Source: Roseimicrobium gellanilyticum (lineage in GTDB: Bacteria; Verrucomicrobiota; Verrucomicrobiia; Verrucomicrobiales; Verrucomicrobiaceae). From it: a stretch of DNA of 64,000 bases. The stretch is taken from positions 62,001 through 126,000 of the forward strand of contig NZ_QNRR01000011.1 in the NCBI RefSeq assembly GCF_003315205.1. Direction: 5' to 3'. Shown here piece by piece: positions 35,201 through 44,600 of the stretch. Position 1 is the stretch's first letter. The number at the start of each line of letters is the position of its first letter. Made by a program: the position numbers and the translations under genes. Below the pieces are notes generated by a model that did not search any database, was not told the DNA's origin, and worked only from the letters and a program-made list of their open reading frames with translations.

Positions 35201-36714
35201 AGCACACGGAAGAGACTCGCGATGTCCGAGACGTTGCCGTCTACTTTCAGTTGGGTGGGCTGACGTCCGCTCAACACCATCTCTCCCGTGGCGCGAAGGC
35301 TGTTGCTGCCTAGCTCATCCAGGGTGGCGGTGAATTCATTGATGCGCACCGCGGTGTCGTTCGAAGTGATGTCGACTTTGAGGGAGGGAATGTCTGCCTG
35401 AGGCAGCTTGATGCCAGCACCGTCCAGCTTCGCGGTGGCTTCGCGCACCTTTCCTTCTGCGAGGGAGACGGTGCCATTTCCATTGAGGCGACCTTGCAGG
35501 GCCACACCGGCCTGCTTGACGGTGGAGAGATCCGGCGCGGCGAGGGACCACTGCACCTGCATGTCTGCCTTGCCGAATTGCTTCCACGATTCGGGAAGTT
35601 GCACGGTGGCCTGGCTTTCGAGGAGATTGGGGCCTGAGGCGACTTTGAAGGAACCCACGCGCAACGTGCCTTCCTTGATGGTGCCCAGGAGTTCCGCAGT
35701 ATCACACGCATAGCCGGCCACGCGCACGCCGCTGACCTGCAACACGACTTCAGCATCCAGTTGCCGCGGCCACTGCGGCCGCCCCTTCACCTTGATGTCT
35801 GCAAGTGTGACCGTGGTGGCGAAGCCCTCAGGCAGCTTTGTCCAGCGCTGTACTTCGGTGTGGGCCATGTTCGTGATCTTGACCGTGGAATTCAACGCTG
35901 GCTCGGTGCCCACGCCTTCCATGCGGCCTTTGGAAGAGAAGGTGCCCTTGCCCGAGTGCACGTCGAGCTGGTACTCCATCGCGCCTTGATGGAGATCCTT
36001 CACATCGACATAGAGCAGGGGCACGGTAACACTCGGGTCGATGCGCAGGTCGGCAATGGTGAGGCGGCGGTCCTTCACCGTGGTGCGGCCCTCAACGTCC
36101 TGCACATGGAGGTTTGCCGAAGGCAGGATGAACTCCTGGATGCGCAGGGAGCCGGGCTCGTCTTCATCGATGAGCAGGTTCAGGTCTTTCAGGACGATGT
36201 CGCCCTCGTCGGTGTGGATGAGCGCGTTGACGTTTTGGAGGTTGATGCGATTCACCCAGATGTCGGGCGGTCGCTTGTTCCGCTTCACCTTGGGCGGTGG
36301 CACAGGGGTATCGATGCGGGTTCGGATGTCCGCCTCAATCGTGGCGCCTGAGAGGCGAATCTCCTCCAGGAAGCTGCCGGTCCCCTCCCGCCACAGTTTC
36401 CACAGGCTGTAGCGCAGCTCGGCGTCCTTCATATCAATGTCCACCACCGTGGAGCCCTCGGGGCCGCGAACCTTGAGGGCGTTGACCTTGAGGTCGGAGA
36501 GCATGGAGCCCTCCAGGTCCCACTCGAGGGTGAAGCCCTGCTTCTGTGCGAAGTAGGTGGCGCCCCAGTTCAGCCCAAACTCGAGGAGCTGCCGGTGGAA
36601 AATGACCGCCAGGATAAGGAGCCCGAAAAGCACCAGAAACCCGCGCTTCAGCCATCGCCAAAACCGGGACTTGCGTGGGGGCTTGGATTCCGCAGCAGGC
36701 GGCGCTTCAGTCAT
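32221..36714 (-). CDS. TamB-like translocation/assembly module protein (DUF490/AsmA-like)
   Basis: 1497 residues. Basic N-terminus, one transmembrane helix (FLVLFGLLILAVIFHRQLLEF), a very long beta-rich body typical of TamB bridge proteins, and the conserved C-terminal region (RLTITRGEIIFTKDNPLDPQID...SPPLPENEIASLLATGS). Spans the periplasm to transfer lipids or outer-membrane proteins together with TamA. The middle contains tandem internal repeats of roughly 110 residues, each carrying an FDL/FALADLREK(N/Q)-type segment (see findings). First gene of the tamB-tamA unit; 231 bp separate it from the divergent DUF1501 gene. Confidence 0.85.
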   Translation of the reverse strand: MTEAPPAAESKPPRKSRFWRWLKRGFLVLFGLLILAVIFHRQLLEFGLNWGATYFAQKQGFTLEWDLEGSMLSDLKVNALKVRGPEGSTVVDIDMKDAELRYSLWKLWREGTGSFLEEIRLSGATIEADIRTRIDTPVPPPKVKRNKRPPDIWVNRINLQNVNALIHTDEGDIVLKDLNLLIDEDEPGSLRIQEFILPSANLHVQDVEGRTTVKDRRLTIADLRIDPSVTVPLLYVDVKDLHQGAMEYQLDVHSGKGTFSSKGRMEGVGTEPALNSTVKITNMAHTEVQRWTKLPEGFATTVTLADIKVKGRPQWPRQLDAEVVLQVSGVRVAGYACDTAELLGTIKEGTLRVGSFKVASGPNLLESQATVQLPESWKQFGKADMQVQWSLAAPDLSTVKQAGVALQGRLNGNGTVSLAEGKVREATAKLDGAGIKLPQADIPSLKVDITSNDTAVRINEFTATLDELGSNSLRATGEMVLSGRQPTQLKVDGNVSDIASLFRVLKLTNTPPPEAGRAEVKVTSAFDLMDLREKNFNRTTAQASLQVNALKWRNGDLQALVTDVSLRDGILALTANLNHQGTNTATLKSSLQLSERQPAKVEWTAQLGDLASLLPLAGVQLSPPPQAGAVTSKGSATFALADLREKQFQKIAAEGDVQLSKLAWREGKLDLFASQFSVTNGLLRASSHIEHEGKNTADVDAEMQLTGRQTTAAKWQVNLNELTTLGPLMGLSPAPTAGTVGSQGTASFDVADLKEKQYTRPTAKGGLTVAGLQWRGGTVENLDLAFTVQQGIADIASGMLRFDKDNFITLQGRMPLDVQQPFSAEVHAKLPRLTALAPWMGTAKSPKITSGSAEIDWKGSGIIATRNITGGGTIAVNAVKLEGRTETYDLFLNTKHEGKRAEITELRASAGEFKLEAQATVSDTDLNVPRLTLSTQKVKLLDGTVQLPLALTKQPRPAVPLDEARPMHLQLKMEKLNLQQVFDTIGKKAPVEGTVTGDVLFEGTLRELQGKVNASLSGVKSKALQGKLDAAQADVALVLARDQLTLDTTVRQSPLQPLKVTGSMALDAEMVTKNPKALMERSFKAHVSLPASKLDVVPRFVPKLEKLDGTIALEADITGTPAKPTWSGELRTLVTGVTVKDVPMDIKDVKANLDFRETRVELSDVSATVAGGKVRVQGSVDAKDMKNPAMDLRLVADQALLVRDNTMSFRANADVSCKGSLTKSAVTGRVELVRGRVFKEVEFLPLSLPNQLPPPPPAVRTGKAGPPAAPGLLKDWTFDVAVVTRDPIRLLGNVMNGSVLVNAGVRGSGAAPAIEGKATMEGVKLMLPFSRLTITRGEIIFTKDNPLDPQIDVQGDSLINNYQVTVYAYGRARDPKLRFTSSPPLPENEIASLLATGSTAGDAGGAEGMAANRAAYLLVSQMYRKLFNKAAPKRRFDEEPSKLSFSVDPLGSGGGRSGGGTGPGVTARYEINDKLQATGSAGGEGFRGLLYYLVRLR

Positions 36715-36945
36715 CTTCTGGAGTTAAATCGTCTCTGCCCCCACTTGAGGACGAGATGGATTCGCACGGGGCCAAGGGGCCGGTTCTGAAGGAGTGACGG
36801 CGGGTTGCGCCATCATCGCTGGTATTTTGCACGAGCGAAAGGTGGAATTGCGCCTCCGCTCTTTTTCCTCGCTCCACAGTCCCGTTCCCGATATTCTCGC
36901 GTCTGCAAGAAATCCCGATGAGGGTTCGTCATCTACGCCTGAACC

Positions 36946-38376
36946 ATGGCTGCCTGCTCCTGCTCCCCGCACCTGTCCACGGACCGCCGACGTTTTCTCG
37001 GTGGCATGGGCAGTATTGCGCTGACGCATCTGCTACAGCAAGACGGCCTGCTGGCCTCCGGCCCGATGACGGGTTCAGGGAATCCCCTCGCGGCGCAGCG
37101 GACCCATTTCCCTGCGAAGGCGAAGCGGGTCATCTGGCTCTTCATGCATGGGGGGCCGAGTCATGTGGACCTCTTCGACCCAAAGCCGGAACTCATGAAG
37201 TGGGCGGGCAAACCGCTGCCGGAGAGCGTGGGCACCTTCGAAACACGTCGCAAGGTGGCGCAGAATCCCCTGCTGGGTCCGGTGAAGCCCTTCGCGCCAC
37301 GTGGGCGGAGCGGGATTGAGATGAGCGATTTCCTCCCGCACATGGCGGGTGTGGCGGATGAGTTATGCGTCATCCGGAGCTGCCATGGCGACAGCGTGAA
37401 TCATCCGCAGTCCGTGTACCAGATGAACACGGGCAGCATCCTCATGGGCAAGCCGAGCATGGGTAGCTGGGTCTCGTATGGTCTGGGTTCGGAGAACGCG
37501 GACATGCCTTCCTTCGTGGTGATGCCGGACCCGGGTGGTGGACTCAAAGGCGGTGCACCTGCGTGGGGCAGTGGATTTTTGCCTGCGACGTATCAAGGCA
37601 CGCCAGTGCGGCCGGGGCCGAATCCGATTTTGCATTTGCAGCGACCGGAAGGGATGACGGCGGAGCGTCAGCGCAGCACGCTGGATGTGCTGCATGAGTT
37701 GAATCAACTGCACCTCGACGAGCGCGATCACGACACGCAACTCGCGGCGCGGCTGGAGTCCTATGAACTGGCCTGGCGCATGCAGAGCGCCGCGCCGGAG
37801 GCAGTGGACATCTCCAGCGAGAGCGAGGCGACGAAGAATCTCTACGGACTGGATGATCCGGTGACGCGTGACTTCGGCACGCGCTGCCTGCTGGCGCGTC
37901 GACTGGTGGAGCGCGGGGTGCGCTTTGTGCAGCTCTACTCCGGCGATACCAATGGCTGGGACGCGCATGAGGATGTGCTGGACAACCACACTGCCCACTG
38001 CGCCAAGACTGATAAGCCGGTCGCAGGACTTATCCGCGACCTGAAGCAGCGCGGTCTGCTGGAGGATACGCTGGTCATCTGGGGCGGCGAATTCGGCCGC
38101 ATGCCCATGAGCGAAAAGGGCAAGGGCCGCGACCACAATCCCTACGGCTACACCACGGTCTTCGCCGGGGCGGGAGTGAAGGGCGGCCACGTGCATGGCG
38201 CCACGGATGACTTTGGCCTGCGTGCGGAGCGGGACAAGGTGCATGTGCATGACCTGCACGCCACCGTCCTGCATCTGCTGGGCATCAATCACGAGAACCT
38301 CACCTTCCGACACAACGGACGGGATGAGCGACTCACGGATGTGGCGGGGAATGTGGTGAAGTCGATACTCGTGTGA
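36946..38376 (+). CDS. DUF1501 family protein (secreted, Tat-type signal)
   Basis: 476 residues. N-terminus has a twin-arginine-like motif DRRRFLGGMGSIALTHLL, consistent with Tat export of a cofactor-containing protein. RVIWLFMHGGPSHVDLFDPKPELMKWAGKPLP and IWGGEFGRMPMSEKGKGRDHNPYG are signatures of DUF1501 (sulfatase/phosphatase-fold-related) proteins, abundant in Planctomycetes and Verrucomicrobia. They usually pair with DUF1553/DUF1549 proteins, as here (38696). Function unknown; often proposed to act on polymers. A tiny membrane gene overlaps its stop (GTGA). Confidence 0.88.
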   Translation: MAACSCSPHLSTDRRRFLGGMGSIALTHLLQQDGLLASGPMTGSGNPLAAQRTHFPAKAKRVIWLFMHGGPSHVDLFDPKPELMKWAGKPLPESVGTFETRRKVAQNPLLGPVKPFAPRGRSGIEMSDFLPHMAGVADELCVIRSCHGDSVNHPQSVYQMNTGSILMGKPSMGSWVSYGLGSENADMPSFVVMPDPGGGLKGGAPAWGSGFLPATYQGTPVRPGPNPILHLQRPEGMTAERQRSTLDVLHELNQLHLDERDHDTQLAARLESYELAWRMQSAAPEAVDISSESEATKNLYGLDDPVTRDFGTRCLLARRLVERGVRFVQLYSGDTNGWDAHEDVLDNHTAHCAKTDKPVAGLIRDLKQRGLLEDTLVIWGGEFGRMPMSEKGKGRDHNPYGYTTVFAGAGVKGGHVHGATDDFGLRAERDKVHVHDLHATVLHLLGINHENLTFRHNGRDERLTDVAGNVVKSILV

Positions 38377-38684
38377 GCATTGCCATGCCGTCTCCTTCCT
38401 ACATTCAGAGGGCACTCCTAAGTGCGGCGATTATATCTGTTTTGAGCTGCCTGGTCTGGCTCATCGACAGTTGGGAAACCGCCCTCCGCTCACCGTGGAG
38501 GCTCCTGGCATTCATCTTTGAAAACACGCGTGCGATGGCTGCCCTACTGGAATCGCCCTTTTATGCGGGAGCTGCGACGCTCGCACTCATTTTGCTCGCA
38601 GCACGGCGGGATCTGTATGCGATGTTGGCGACCCTGTACTTTGCCCTCAACATCTTTGCGACTATCCATTTTCTAAAGAGCTAG
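38373..38684 (+). CDS. Small membrane protein between DUF1501 and DUF1553 genes
   Basis: 103 residues if GTG 38373 is used, overlapping the DUF1501 stop by 4 nt (GTGA); ATG at 38385 is an alternative start. Three hydrophobic segments (ALLSAAIISVLSCLVWLID, FYAGAATLALILLAARRD, LYFALNIFATIHFL) make it an integral membrane protein. No family recognised. Its position inside the DUF1501-DUF1553 pair, with an 11-bp gap to the next gene, suggests it is co-expressed with them. Confidence 0.55.
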   Translation: MSIAMPSPSYIQRALLSAAIISVLSCLVWLIDSWETALRSPWRLLAFIFENTRAMAALLESPFYAGAATLALILLAARRDLYAMLATLYFALNIFATIHFLKS

Positions 38685-38695
38685 GACGGTCACTC

Positions 38696-40591
38696 ATGAA
38701 TCGCAGGACTGTCAGTTTCACCACACTCACACGGGCGATGATCCTGCCCTGCGCGCTGCTGTCGCTGCATGGACCTCCGGCCCTTTCCGCCAGGGCCATT
38801 CGGGCCTCTGCCGACCCCGTGAAGGATGAACCGGTCATCACGGAGAAGGATCGGCAGCATTGGGCCTTTGTGCCGCTGAGCACGCCGGTACTACCCACGG
38901 TAGCGCATCAGGGTGTGATACGAAATGAGGTGGATCGATTCGTGGAAGCTGAACTGGAAAAGGTGGGACTCAAGCTTCTGCCTCAGGCGGATGCGGCCAC
39001 GCTGCTGCGGCGCGTGACCTTTGACCTCATCGGCCTGCCGCCTGCGGAGGCGGAGGTGGCGGCGTTCGTGGCGAATCCGAGTGATGATGCGTATGCGGCG
39101 TATGTGGATCGCCTGCTGGCTTCACCGCAGTATGGGGAAGCTGCGGCACAGCCGTGGCTGGACCTGGCGCGCTTTGCGGAGACGGATGGCTTCGAGCACG
39201 ACATCGAGCGCAAGCATGCGTGGAAGTACCGCGACTGGGTCATCTCCGCGCTGAATCGGGACATGCCGTTTGATGCGTTTGTGCGCCATCAGATCGCAGG
39301 GGACAAGATGGAAGGTGGTGAGGCGGCGGCGACTGGGTTCCTGCTTTCGGGACCGGACATGCCGGACATCAACAATCAGGATGAGCGCCGGCACTTTGTG
39401 CTCAATGACATGACGTCCACGGTGGGGTCGGTGTTTCTGGGGCTCACGATGAGCTGTGCGCAATGCCACGATCATCCCTATGACGCCGTGAGTCAGGCGG
39501 ACTTCTACCGGCTTCGGGCGTTCTTTGATGTGCTGCCGCCCATCGCGCGGGACCGTCAGCTGGGGCCGGAGATGCGCGAGGCAGATGGGCCGCGTCCTGT
39601 GAGCCATGCGTATGTGCGTGGAGACGTACGCCGTGCGGGACCTGAGGTGCAGCCTGGATATCCGCGCATTGCCAATCCGCGTGGAGAGGTTGCGGGTGGG
39701 AGCCGCGAGGCGTTGGCAGATTGGCTGGCAACGAAGGACAATGCGCTCTTCCTCCGGGTGGCGGTGAATCGGTTGTGGCAGCAACACTTTGGCAAGGGGC
39801 TCGTGGTGAGTGCGAGTGATTTTGGGAAGCAGGGGGACAAGCCGACCAATGCGGAACTGCTGGACTGGCTGGCGATGGAGTTGCCACGTCAGGGCTGGAG
39901 CTTGAAGAAGATGCACCGGATGATTGTGCTCTCAGCCACGTACCGACAGCAGAGTGTAGGCAAAGGTGCTGCGTGGGAATCCGCGCTGGCGAAGGACCCG
40001 GAGAATAATCTCTACTCCCGCATGCCGCGGAAGCGTCTTACGGGTGAGGCGATTCGTGATGCGATGCTTTACACTTCAGATCATCTCAATCCAAAGGCGG
40101 GTGGTCCGAGTGTGCGACTGCCGCTGCCTTTGGAGGTGCGCAACAACCTGCTGAAGAAGCAGCGGGAAGATGTGACGAAGGATCCCACAGAGCACGCGAG
40201 ACGGAGCGTGTACACGTTCTCGCGGAGGAATCTGCGGTATCCGTTGTTTGACTTGTTCGACCGGCCGGATGCGCTCATCAGTTGCGCGCGACGCGGTGAA
40301 TCCACAACAGCGCCGCAGGCGCTGCTGCTGTTCAACTCGGAGGTGAGTCAGGAGACGGCAAGAGAGCTTGCGAAGAAGGTGATGAGCGAGAGCGGTGGCG
40401 ATAGTGCGCCGGAGATGCTGGTGAAGGTGACGAGTCGGGTGCTGCTTTCGCGTGAGCCGACAAAGGAGGAGCTTGCGGTAGGTGCGGCGTTTTTGCAGAA
40501 GCACACGGCGCATACGGAGACCTTGCAGCAGGCGTTGACGGACTATTGCCTCGCGGTGCTGAACTCGAATGCGTTTGTCTGGGTGGATTGA
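38696..40591 (+). CDS. DUF1549/DUF1553 domain-containing protein
   Basis: 631 residues. Signal-like N-terminus (TLTRAMILPCALLSLHG). DUF1549 region: EVDRFVEAELEKVGLKLLPQADAATLLRRVTFDLIGLPP and ARFAETDGFEHD. A CHDHPYDAVSQADFYRLRAFF segment preceded by MSCAQ gives a CxxCH motif (CAQCH), and a DUF1553 C-terminal half follows (ALADWLATKDNALFLRVAVNRLWQQHFGKGLV). These proteins accompany DUF1501 proteins in PVC genomes. The N-terminal PSD1 cytochrome domain found in many members is not present. Function unknown. Confidence 0.87.
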   Translation: MNRRTVSFTTLTRAMILPCALLSLHGPPALSARAIRASADPVKDEPVITEKDRQHWAFVPLSTPVLPTVAHQGVIRNEVDRFVEAELEKVGLKLLPQADAATLLRRVTFDLIGLPPAEAEVAAFVANPSDDAYAAYVDRLLASPQYGEAAAQPWLDLARFAETDGFEHDIERKHAWKYRDWVISALNRDMPFDAFVRHQIAGDKMEGGEAAATGFLLSGPDMPDINNQDERRHFVLNDMTSTVGSVFLGLTMSCAQCHDHPYDAVSQADFYRLRAFFDVLPPIARDRQLGPEMREADGPRPVSHAYVRGDVRRAGPEVQPGYPRIANPRGEVAGGSREALADWLATKDNALFLRVAVNRLWQQHFGKGLVVSASDFGKQGDKPTNAELLDWLAMELPRQGWSLKKMHRMIVLSATYRQQSVGKGAAWESALAKDPENNLYSRMPRKRLTGEAIRDAMLYTSDHLNPKAGGPSVRLPLPLEVRNNLLKKQREDVTKDPTEHARRSVYTFSRRNLRYPLFDLFDRPDALISCARRGESTTAPQALLLFNSEVSQETARELAKKVMSESGGDSAPEMLVKVTSRVLLSREPTKEELAVGAAFLQKHTAHTETLQQALTDYCLAVLNSNAFVWVD

Positions 40592-40604
40592 GGGGGCGCA
40601 TTCA

Positions 40605-40674
40605 AAAGTAGTTTCGGCTTCAGCCGAATGGAATGCCCCCTGATACTGAATGCGGCTGAAGCCGAAGCTACTTT
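40605..40674. repeat. REP-like GTAG hairpin pair (inverted)
   Basis: Left arm 40605-40626 and right arm 40653-40674 are inverted repeats of 22 nt with one mismatch. Each arm starts (5' to 3', left on plus, right on minus) with GTAG and then carries a hairpin, TTCGGCT-TC-AGCCGAA on the left (7-bp stem, 2-nt loop). GTAG plus an imperfect palindrome is the hallmark of REP elements recognised by RAYT proteins. It lies between the DUF1553 stop and the convergent nif3-like gene. Confidence 0.8.
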
Positions 40675-40678
40675 GGAG

Positions 40679-41437
40679 CTACATCCCCGTGGGATGATCG
40701 ATGAACTCCCACGGAAGGCCGAAGGTGTTGTTCAGATGTTCTGCGAGGGCGACGACGCCGAAGGTCTCGGTGGCGTAGTGACCGCCGTAGAGGAGATTCA
40801 CGCCCAACTCTTCGGCGAGGGTGTAGCTCCAGTGGGGGCCTTCGCCGGTGAGGAAGGTGTCAATGCCCAGGGCTTTCATGGCGGCGACTTCGGAACCTGC
40901 GCCGCCCGTGACAATGCCGATGTTCCTCACGATGTCCGGGCCTGCTGCGCAGATGTGGGATTTGCCTTCGATGGCTTGCTCGAAGCGTTGCACGAGCTCG
41001 ATGCGTGGGATCTCGACGGTGGCGCGGACGCCGATGTTGAAGCCTTTGTAGGGGAAGAAAGGTTCCCATGCCGCATCGGGTTCGATGGCACGTCCGAGCA
41101 AGATGGAGTTTCCAAGGTCGAGATGGCCATCGAGCGGAAGGTGAGCGCTGTAGATGGCGAGATTGTTTTCGGTGGCGAGTTTGATTTTCTCAAACATGGC
41201 GCCGGTGATAGGCTGGAGGCCGCTCCAGAAGAGACCGTGATGCACGAGCAGGAGATCGCAGCCGCGGGCGATGGCGGCCTTCACCACGGGCAGGTGGGCG
41301 TCCACGGCAGCGGCAATCTTTGTGATCTCACCGCGAGTGTTTTGAAGCTGCAGACCGTTGAGTGCTGGTGGGTAGTCCGGGACGGTGCTGACTTGCAGCA
41401 GGTTATTGAGATGCGTGGTGAGGTCCGCGAGCTTCAT
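40679..41437 (-). CDS. Nif3-like dinuclear metal-binding hexameric protein
   Basis: 252 residues from the ATG at 41435-41437. Signatures of the Nif3/YbgI family (DUF34): DYPPALNGLQLQN near the N-terminus, CDLLLVHHGLFWSG with metal-ligand His residues, and GHYATETFGVVALAEHL near the C-terminus. Binds two metal ions in a hexameric ring; physiological role unclear in the family. Single gene between REP-like repeat and the operon of the type VII-like ATPase. Start assigned by the MKLADLTTHLNNLL family start. Confidence 0.88.
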   Translation of the reverse strand: MKLADLTTHLNNLLQVSTVPDYPPALNGLQLQNTRGEITKIAAAVDAHLPVVKAAIARGCDLLLVHHGLFWSGLQPITGAMFEKIKLATENNLAIYSAHLPLDGHLDLGNSILLGRAIEPDAAWEPFFPYKGFNIGVRATVEIPRIELVQRFEQAIEGKSHICAAGPDIVRNIGIVTGGAGSEVAAMKALGIDTFLTGEGPHWSYTLAEELGVNLLYGGHYATETFGVVALAEHLNNTFGLPWEFIDHPTGM

Positions 41438-41524
41438 GAGGGGATGGTAGCATACCAGCACAACGCCGGCAGTCGCTAGTGAATGTGGAAAGGCGATGTC
41501 AGGGGTGATGTAGCGCCGCCAGGA

Positions 41525-41556
41525 TTAGCCGCAAAAAGACGCAAAAGGCTCAAAAA
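41525..41556. repeat. Dispersed intergenic repeat (GCCGCAAAAAGACGCAAAAGG type)
   Basis: TAGCCGCAAAAAGACGCAAAAGGCTCAAAA-type element. The reverse complement is found with minor changes at 51291-51326 and 51511-51544, and a same-orientation copy is at 51068-51095. It lies in the gap between the FtsK/EccC operon end and the nif3-like gene. Confidence 0.75.
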
Positions 41557-41560
41557 ATTA

Positions 41561-41589
41561 GGAGCTGATGCCAAAATGAAATCAGCTCC
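41561..41589 (-). terminator. Hairpin downstream of the FtsK/EccC operon
   Basis: GGAGCTGAT (41561-41569) and ATCAGCTCC (41581-41589) form a perfect 9-bp stem with an 11-nt loop. On the minus strand it lies about 55 bp beyond the stop of the FtsK/EccC gene and is followed by TAATTTTTTGAG (T6), so it can act as an intrinsic terminator for the operon. Confidence 0.6.
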
Positions 41590-41603
41590 CATCACTTGTT
41601 TTT

Positions 41604-41635
41604 ATTAGCGTTGATTAGCGCCCATTAGCGGTCCG
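41604..41635. repeat. TTAGCG-type repeat after the FtsK/EccC stop
   Basis: Three TTAGCG units with 10-bp spacing (ATTAGCGTTGATTAGCGCCC and the following 12 nt). Same family and same placement as the copy at 29959-29990: both end at CCATTAGCGGTCCG and lie about 10 bp from a minus-strand stop codon. Confidence 0.75.
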
Positions 41636-41644
41636 CGAATTCAC

Positions 41645-44600
41645 TCACGGACTCGGCAACAGCGTCGACAACTCCGAACGCGACACGAGATGCTCGGAGG
41701 CTTGTTGAAGCCAGGTGGCATCGGGGGCGGCGTAGGGGCGGAAGGTTTCGAGGGTGCCTTCCTGTTCGTTGTAGTAGAGGGCGCGGTGGAGGCCGAGGTT
41801 TCCGGCCTTGGGTGAGTCGATGAGGCTGGCGGAATCGTTGGCGCTCATCTGGAAGACGACGCGCATCTCAAATTCGCCCAGGGCCTTGCGGCTCATGGAG
41901 CGGTTCAGATTATTGTACGTGTCCACCGTGGTGATGACGTGGATACCCGCACCGCTACCCTCGGTGATGAGGGTGTTGAACTGCGAGGCGGGATTCGAGC
42001 CGGAGGAATCATCCATCGAGAAGGAGAAGTCGTCCTCCTGGCGGAGCTTCTTGAACTTGTGCAGGCCGTGCACAATCAGGAAGGTGCGTGGGGCATCCGC
42101 ACCATGTTCGGGACTGACGGTGCGGGTCTTCAGTTCTTCGGAGAGGATCTCCATCGCGCCGCTGATGTCCTGGCCACGGGCCACGGTGACCTCATGCGGG
42201 ACCATGCCGGCCACGCGCTCAAAGAACTCCGCATCCTGCGAGCCGGGATTCGCGCTGTGGAAGAGCACGATTTTCAGCGTCCCAGGAGGATGCTGCGCGG
42301 CGAGGGAGAGCATGGACATGCCGAGCATGACCACGGCCGCTTCGTCGCGCTGGCCCACTACGAGCAAGTGATTGCCACTCTGGCGATGGAAGACCGCTTC
42401 CGTGGGTCCCTTGATGGAATTCGGCGCGCCAAGCCAGCAACGAGCAGCAACGGGTGCAGTTGCCGGGGGCTTGAGCAGGTAGTGACGCAGGCGTTCGTTC
42501 TCGCGGATGTCGGCAGGTGCATTGCCTTCGAAGACGACCGGAGCGGGATGCTCGTCGTTCTTGGCCACGGCCATCTCGTGCACCTTCGCGAGCCACTTAT
42601 CGCGCTCTTCATCGGAGAGCCAGCACACCTGGAAGGGGCTGTTCCCCTCGATGGCACCGGCAGCGTCGTTGTAGATGCCCTCACCGGGACGGGAGAGCAG
42701 GCGTGGCGCGGCGTTGTTCTCATCCATGATGAGATAGGCATCCGCTTCATTGCACTGCAGGGCGACACGAATGACCATCTGACCGAGGGTGGCGCGGGCG
42801 AGCGAGTAGGAGCCACCCAAGGTCTGCGAACCGAGCAGCACATGAATGCCGAAAGCACGGCCCTGACGCACGATGCGGTCGAAGAGCAGTGACGCAGTCT
42901 GCGCAATGGTGTCGTCATCGACGAAGAACTCCTGGAACTCATCGATGATGAGCAGGGAGCGCGGCATGGGCTCGGCGCCGCCAGCTCGCTTGTAGCCGGC
43001 CACGTCCTGCACGCCCAGCTTGCGGAAGATGTCCCCGCGACGTTTCAGTTCATCATCCACACGCTGGAGCACGCTGAGGCCGAATTCGCGATCGCTCTCG
43101 ATGGCAACCACACGCGCATGCGGCAGTTTGTTTTCCGCGTAGCACTTGAACTCGACGCCCTTCTTGAAGTCGATGAGGTAGAACTCCACCTGGTCCGGAC
43201 TGCAGGTGAGCGCGAGATTGGTGATGATGATGTGGAAGAGGGTGGACTTACCGGAACCCGTCTTACCCGCGAAGAGCGCATGCTGGCGCGTGCCCTTGCC
43301 GATGGCGAGGTACTGCAGCTTCGTGGCGCCGGTGCGGCCGATGGCAATGCGCAGTTCGTTCGTGGTATCGCCGGTCCACAGTTCTCCGGGCGCGGGCGCA
43401 ATCTGCTCAAAGGGCACCTCCACACGATTGGAGTCAATGCTCGCCTTCCCGATGCGGTGCGCAAGCGCGGCGGCATCCTCCGGCAGAGGTGGCGCATCCA
43501 GTGTGAGCGTGGTGCCCGTCTTCGCCTGCGGATAGCCGAGGATGAAACGGTCCTTCTGCTTGATGAGCCGGATGCTGCTCTGCTGCAGTTCATCTGGCGA
43601 GAAGCCATCCGGCAGGGGCTGGCGCTGATCCCAGTGGATGAGCGTGTACACGCCGCAGCGAGGGCCGCTGGTGGCGATGCTCTGCAATCTGCGCGCGGCG
43701 ACTTCACTGAAGTTTGCCGGGAAGTCCGCCACAATGAGGAAGTGATACTTCTCTGCCACACTGCCCGCCTGTTCATTGTACTCGGTGATGGTGGCGTACT
43801 CGTTGCGCAGGTACATCTGGATCACCTTCTCGATGTGCTCACCGAGTTCCGCGAGGCGTTCTTCAATCTGGTCACGTTGGGTCCAGATGCGGCGGTTGAT
43901 GATGCCCTCCTCATAATCCGCAAGGTGCATGAGGCCGGCAAAGTTTTGTCCAAGCCCCACCGGATCGATGATGGTGAAGGCCACCTTCCCCGGAGGCGTC
44001 TTGGCGAGCAATCGCAGGATGATATTGTTCAGCGTGCCGACCACGGCGGGTTCGCCGGAGATGCCGCCCTCGAAGAGCACAGAAGCCTCATCCGGCATGG
44101 AAAGCGAGATGGGCAGCGAGTACGTCGTGCCGGCAGGCAGGGCCAGGCGCGGATCCTTGGGAACAGACACCCGCTGGGCCAAGTCCACATCGAGACGTCC
44201 GAACCGTGAGAAGGAGGTGAAGTCGCGCGGAGGCTGCCAGGTATCCGCCGTGATCTGCGACCACGCCGGGAACTCTGCATCCCCCGTTTCATTCATCTGC
44301 ACGATCTCCTCATGCAGATGCGTGACGCGCTCCTTCCAGTCCGACTGCAGTGTCTCCCAGGAGGTCTTCTCATGGGAGGAGTAGGCGGAAGACTCGGTGG
44401 CGTGGCGTTCACGGGCCTCCTGGCGCTGTGATTCCGCCTGTGCATGGAATCCCTGCACCTGAGAAGGTCCCTGGGAAGTGATGGCAGCCACCTTCGAACT
44501 ATGCGCCGCGTCGATGCGTGCCATCACTCGCGGATACTGCGCGTCGATGCGGGCCTTCTCCGTGCGCTCGAATTCCTTCTGCACCGAGTCCGCATGCTGG

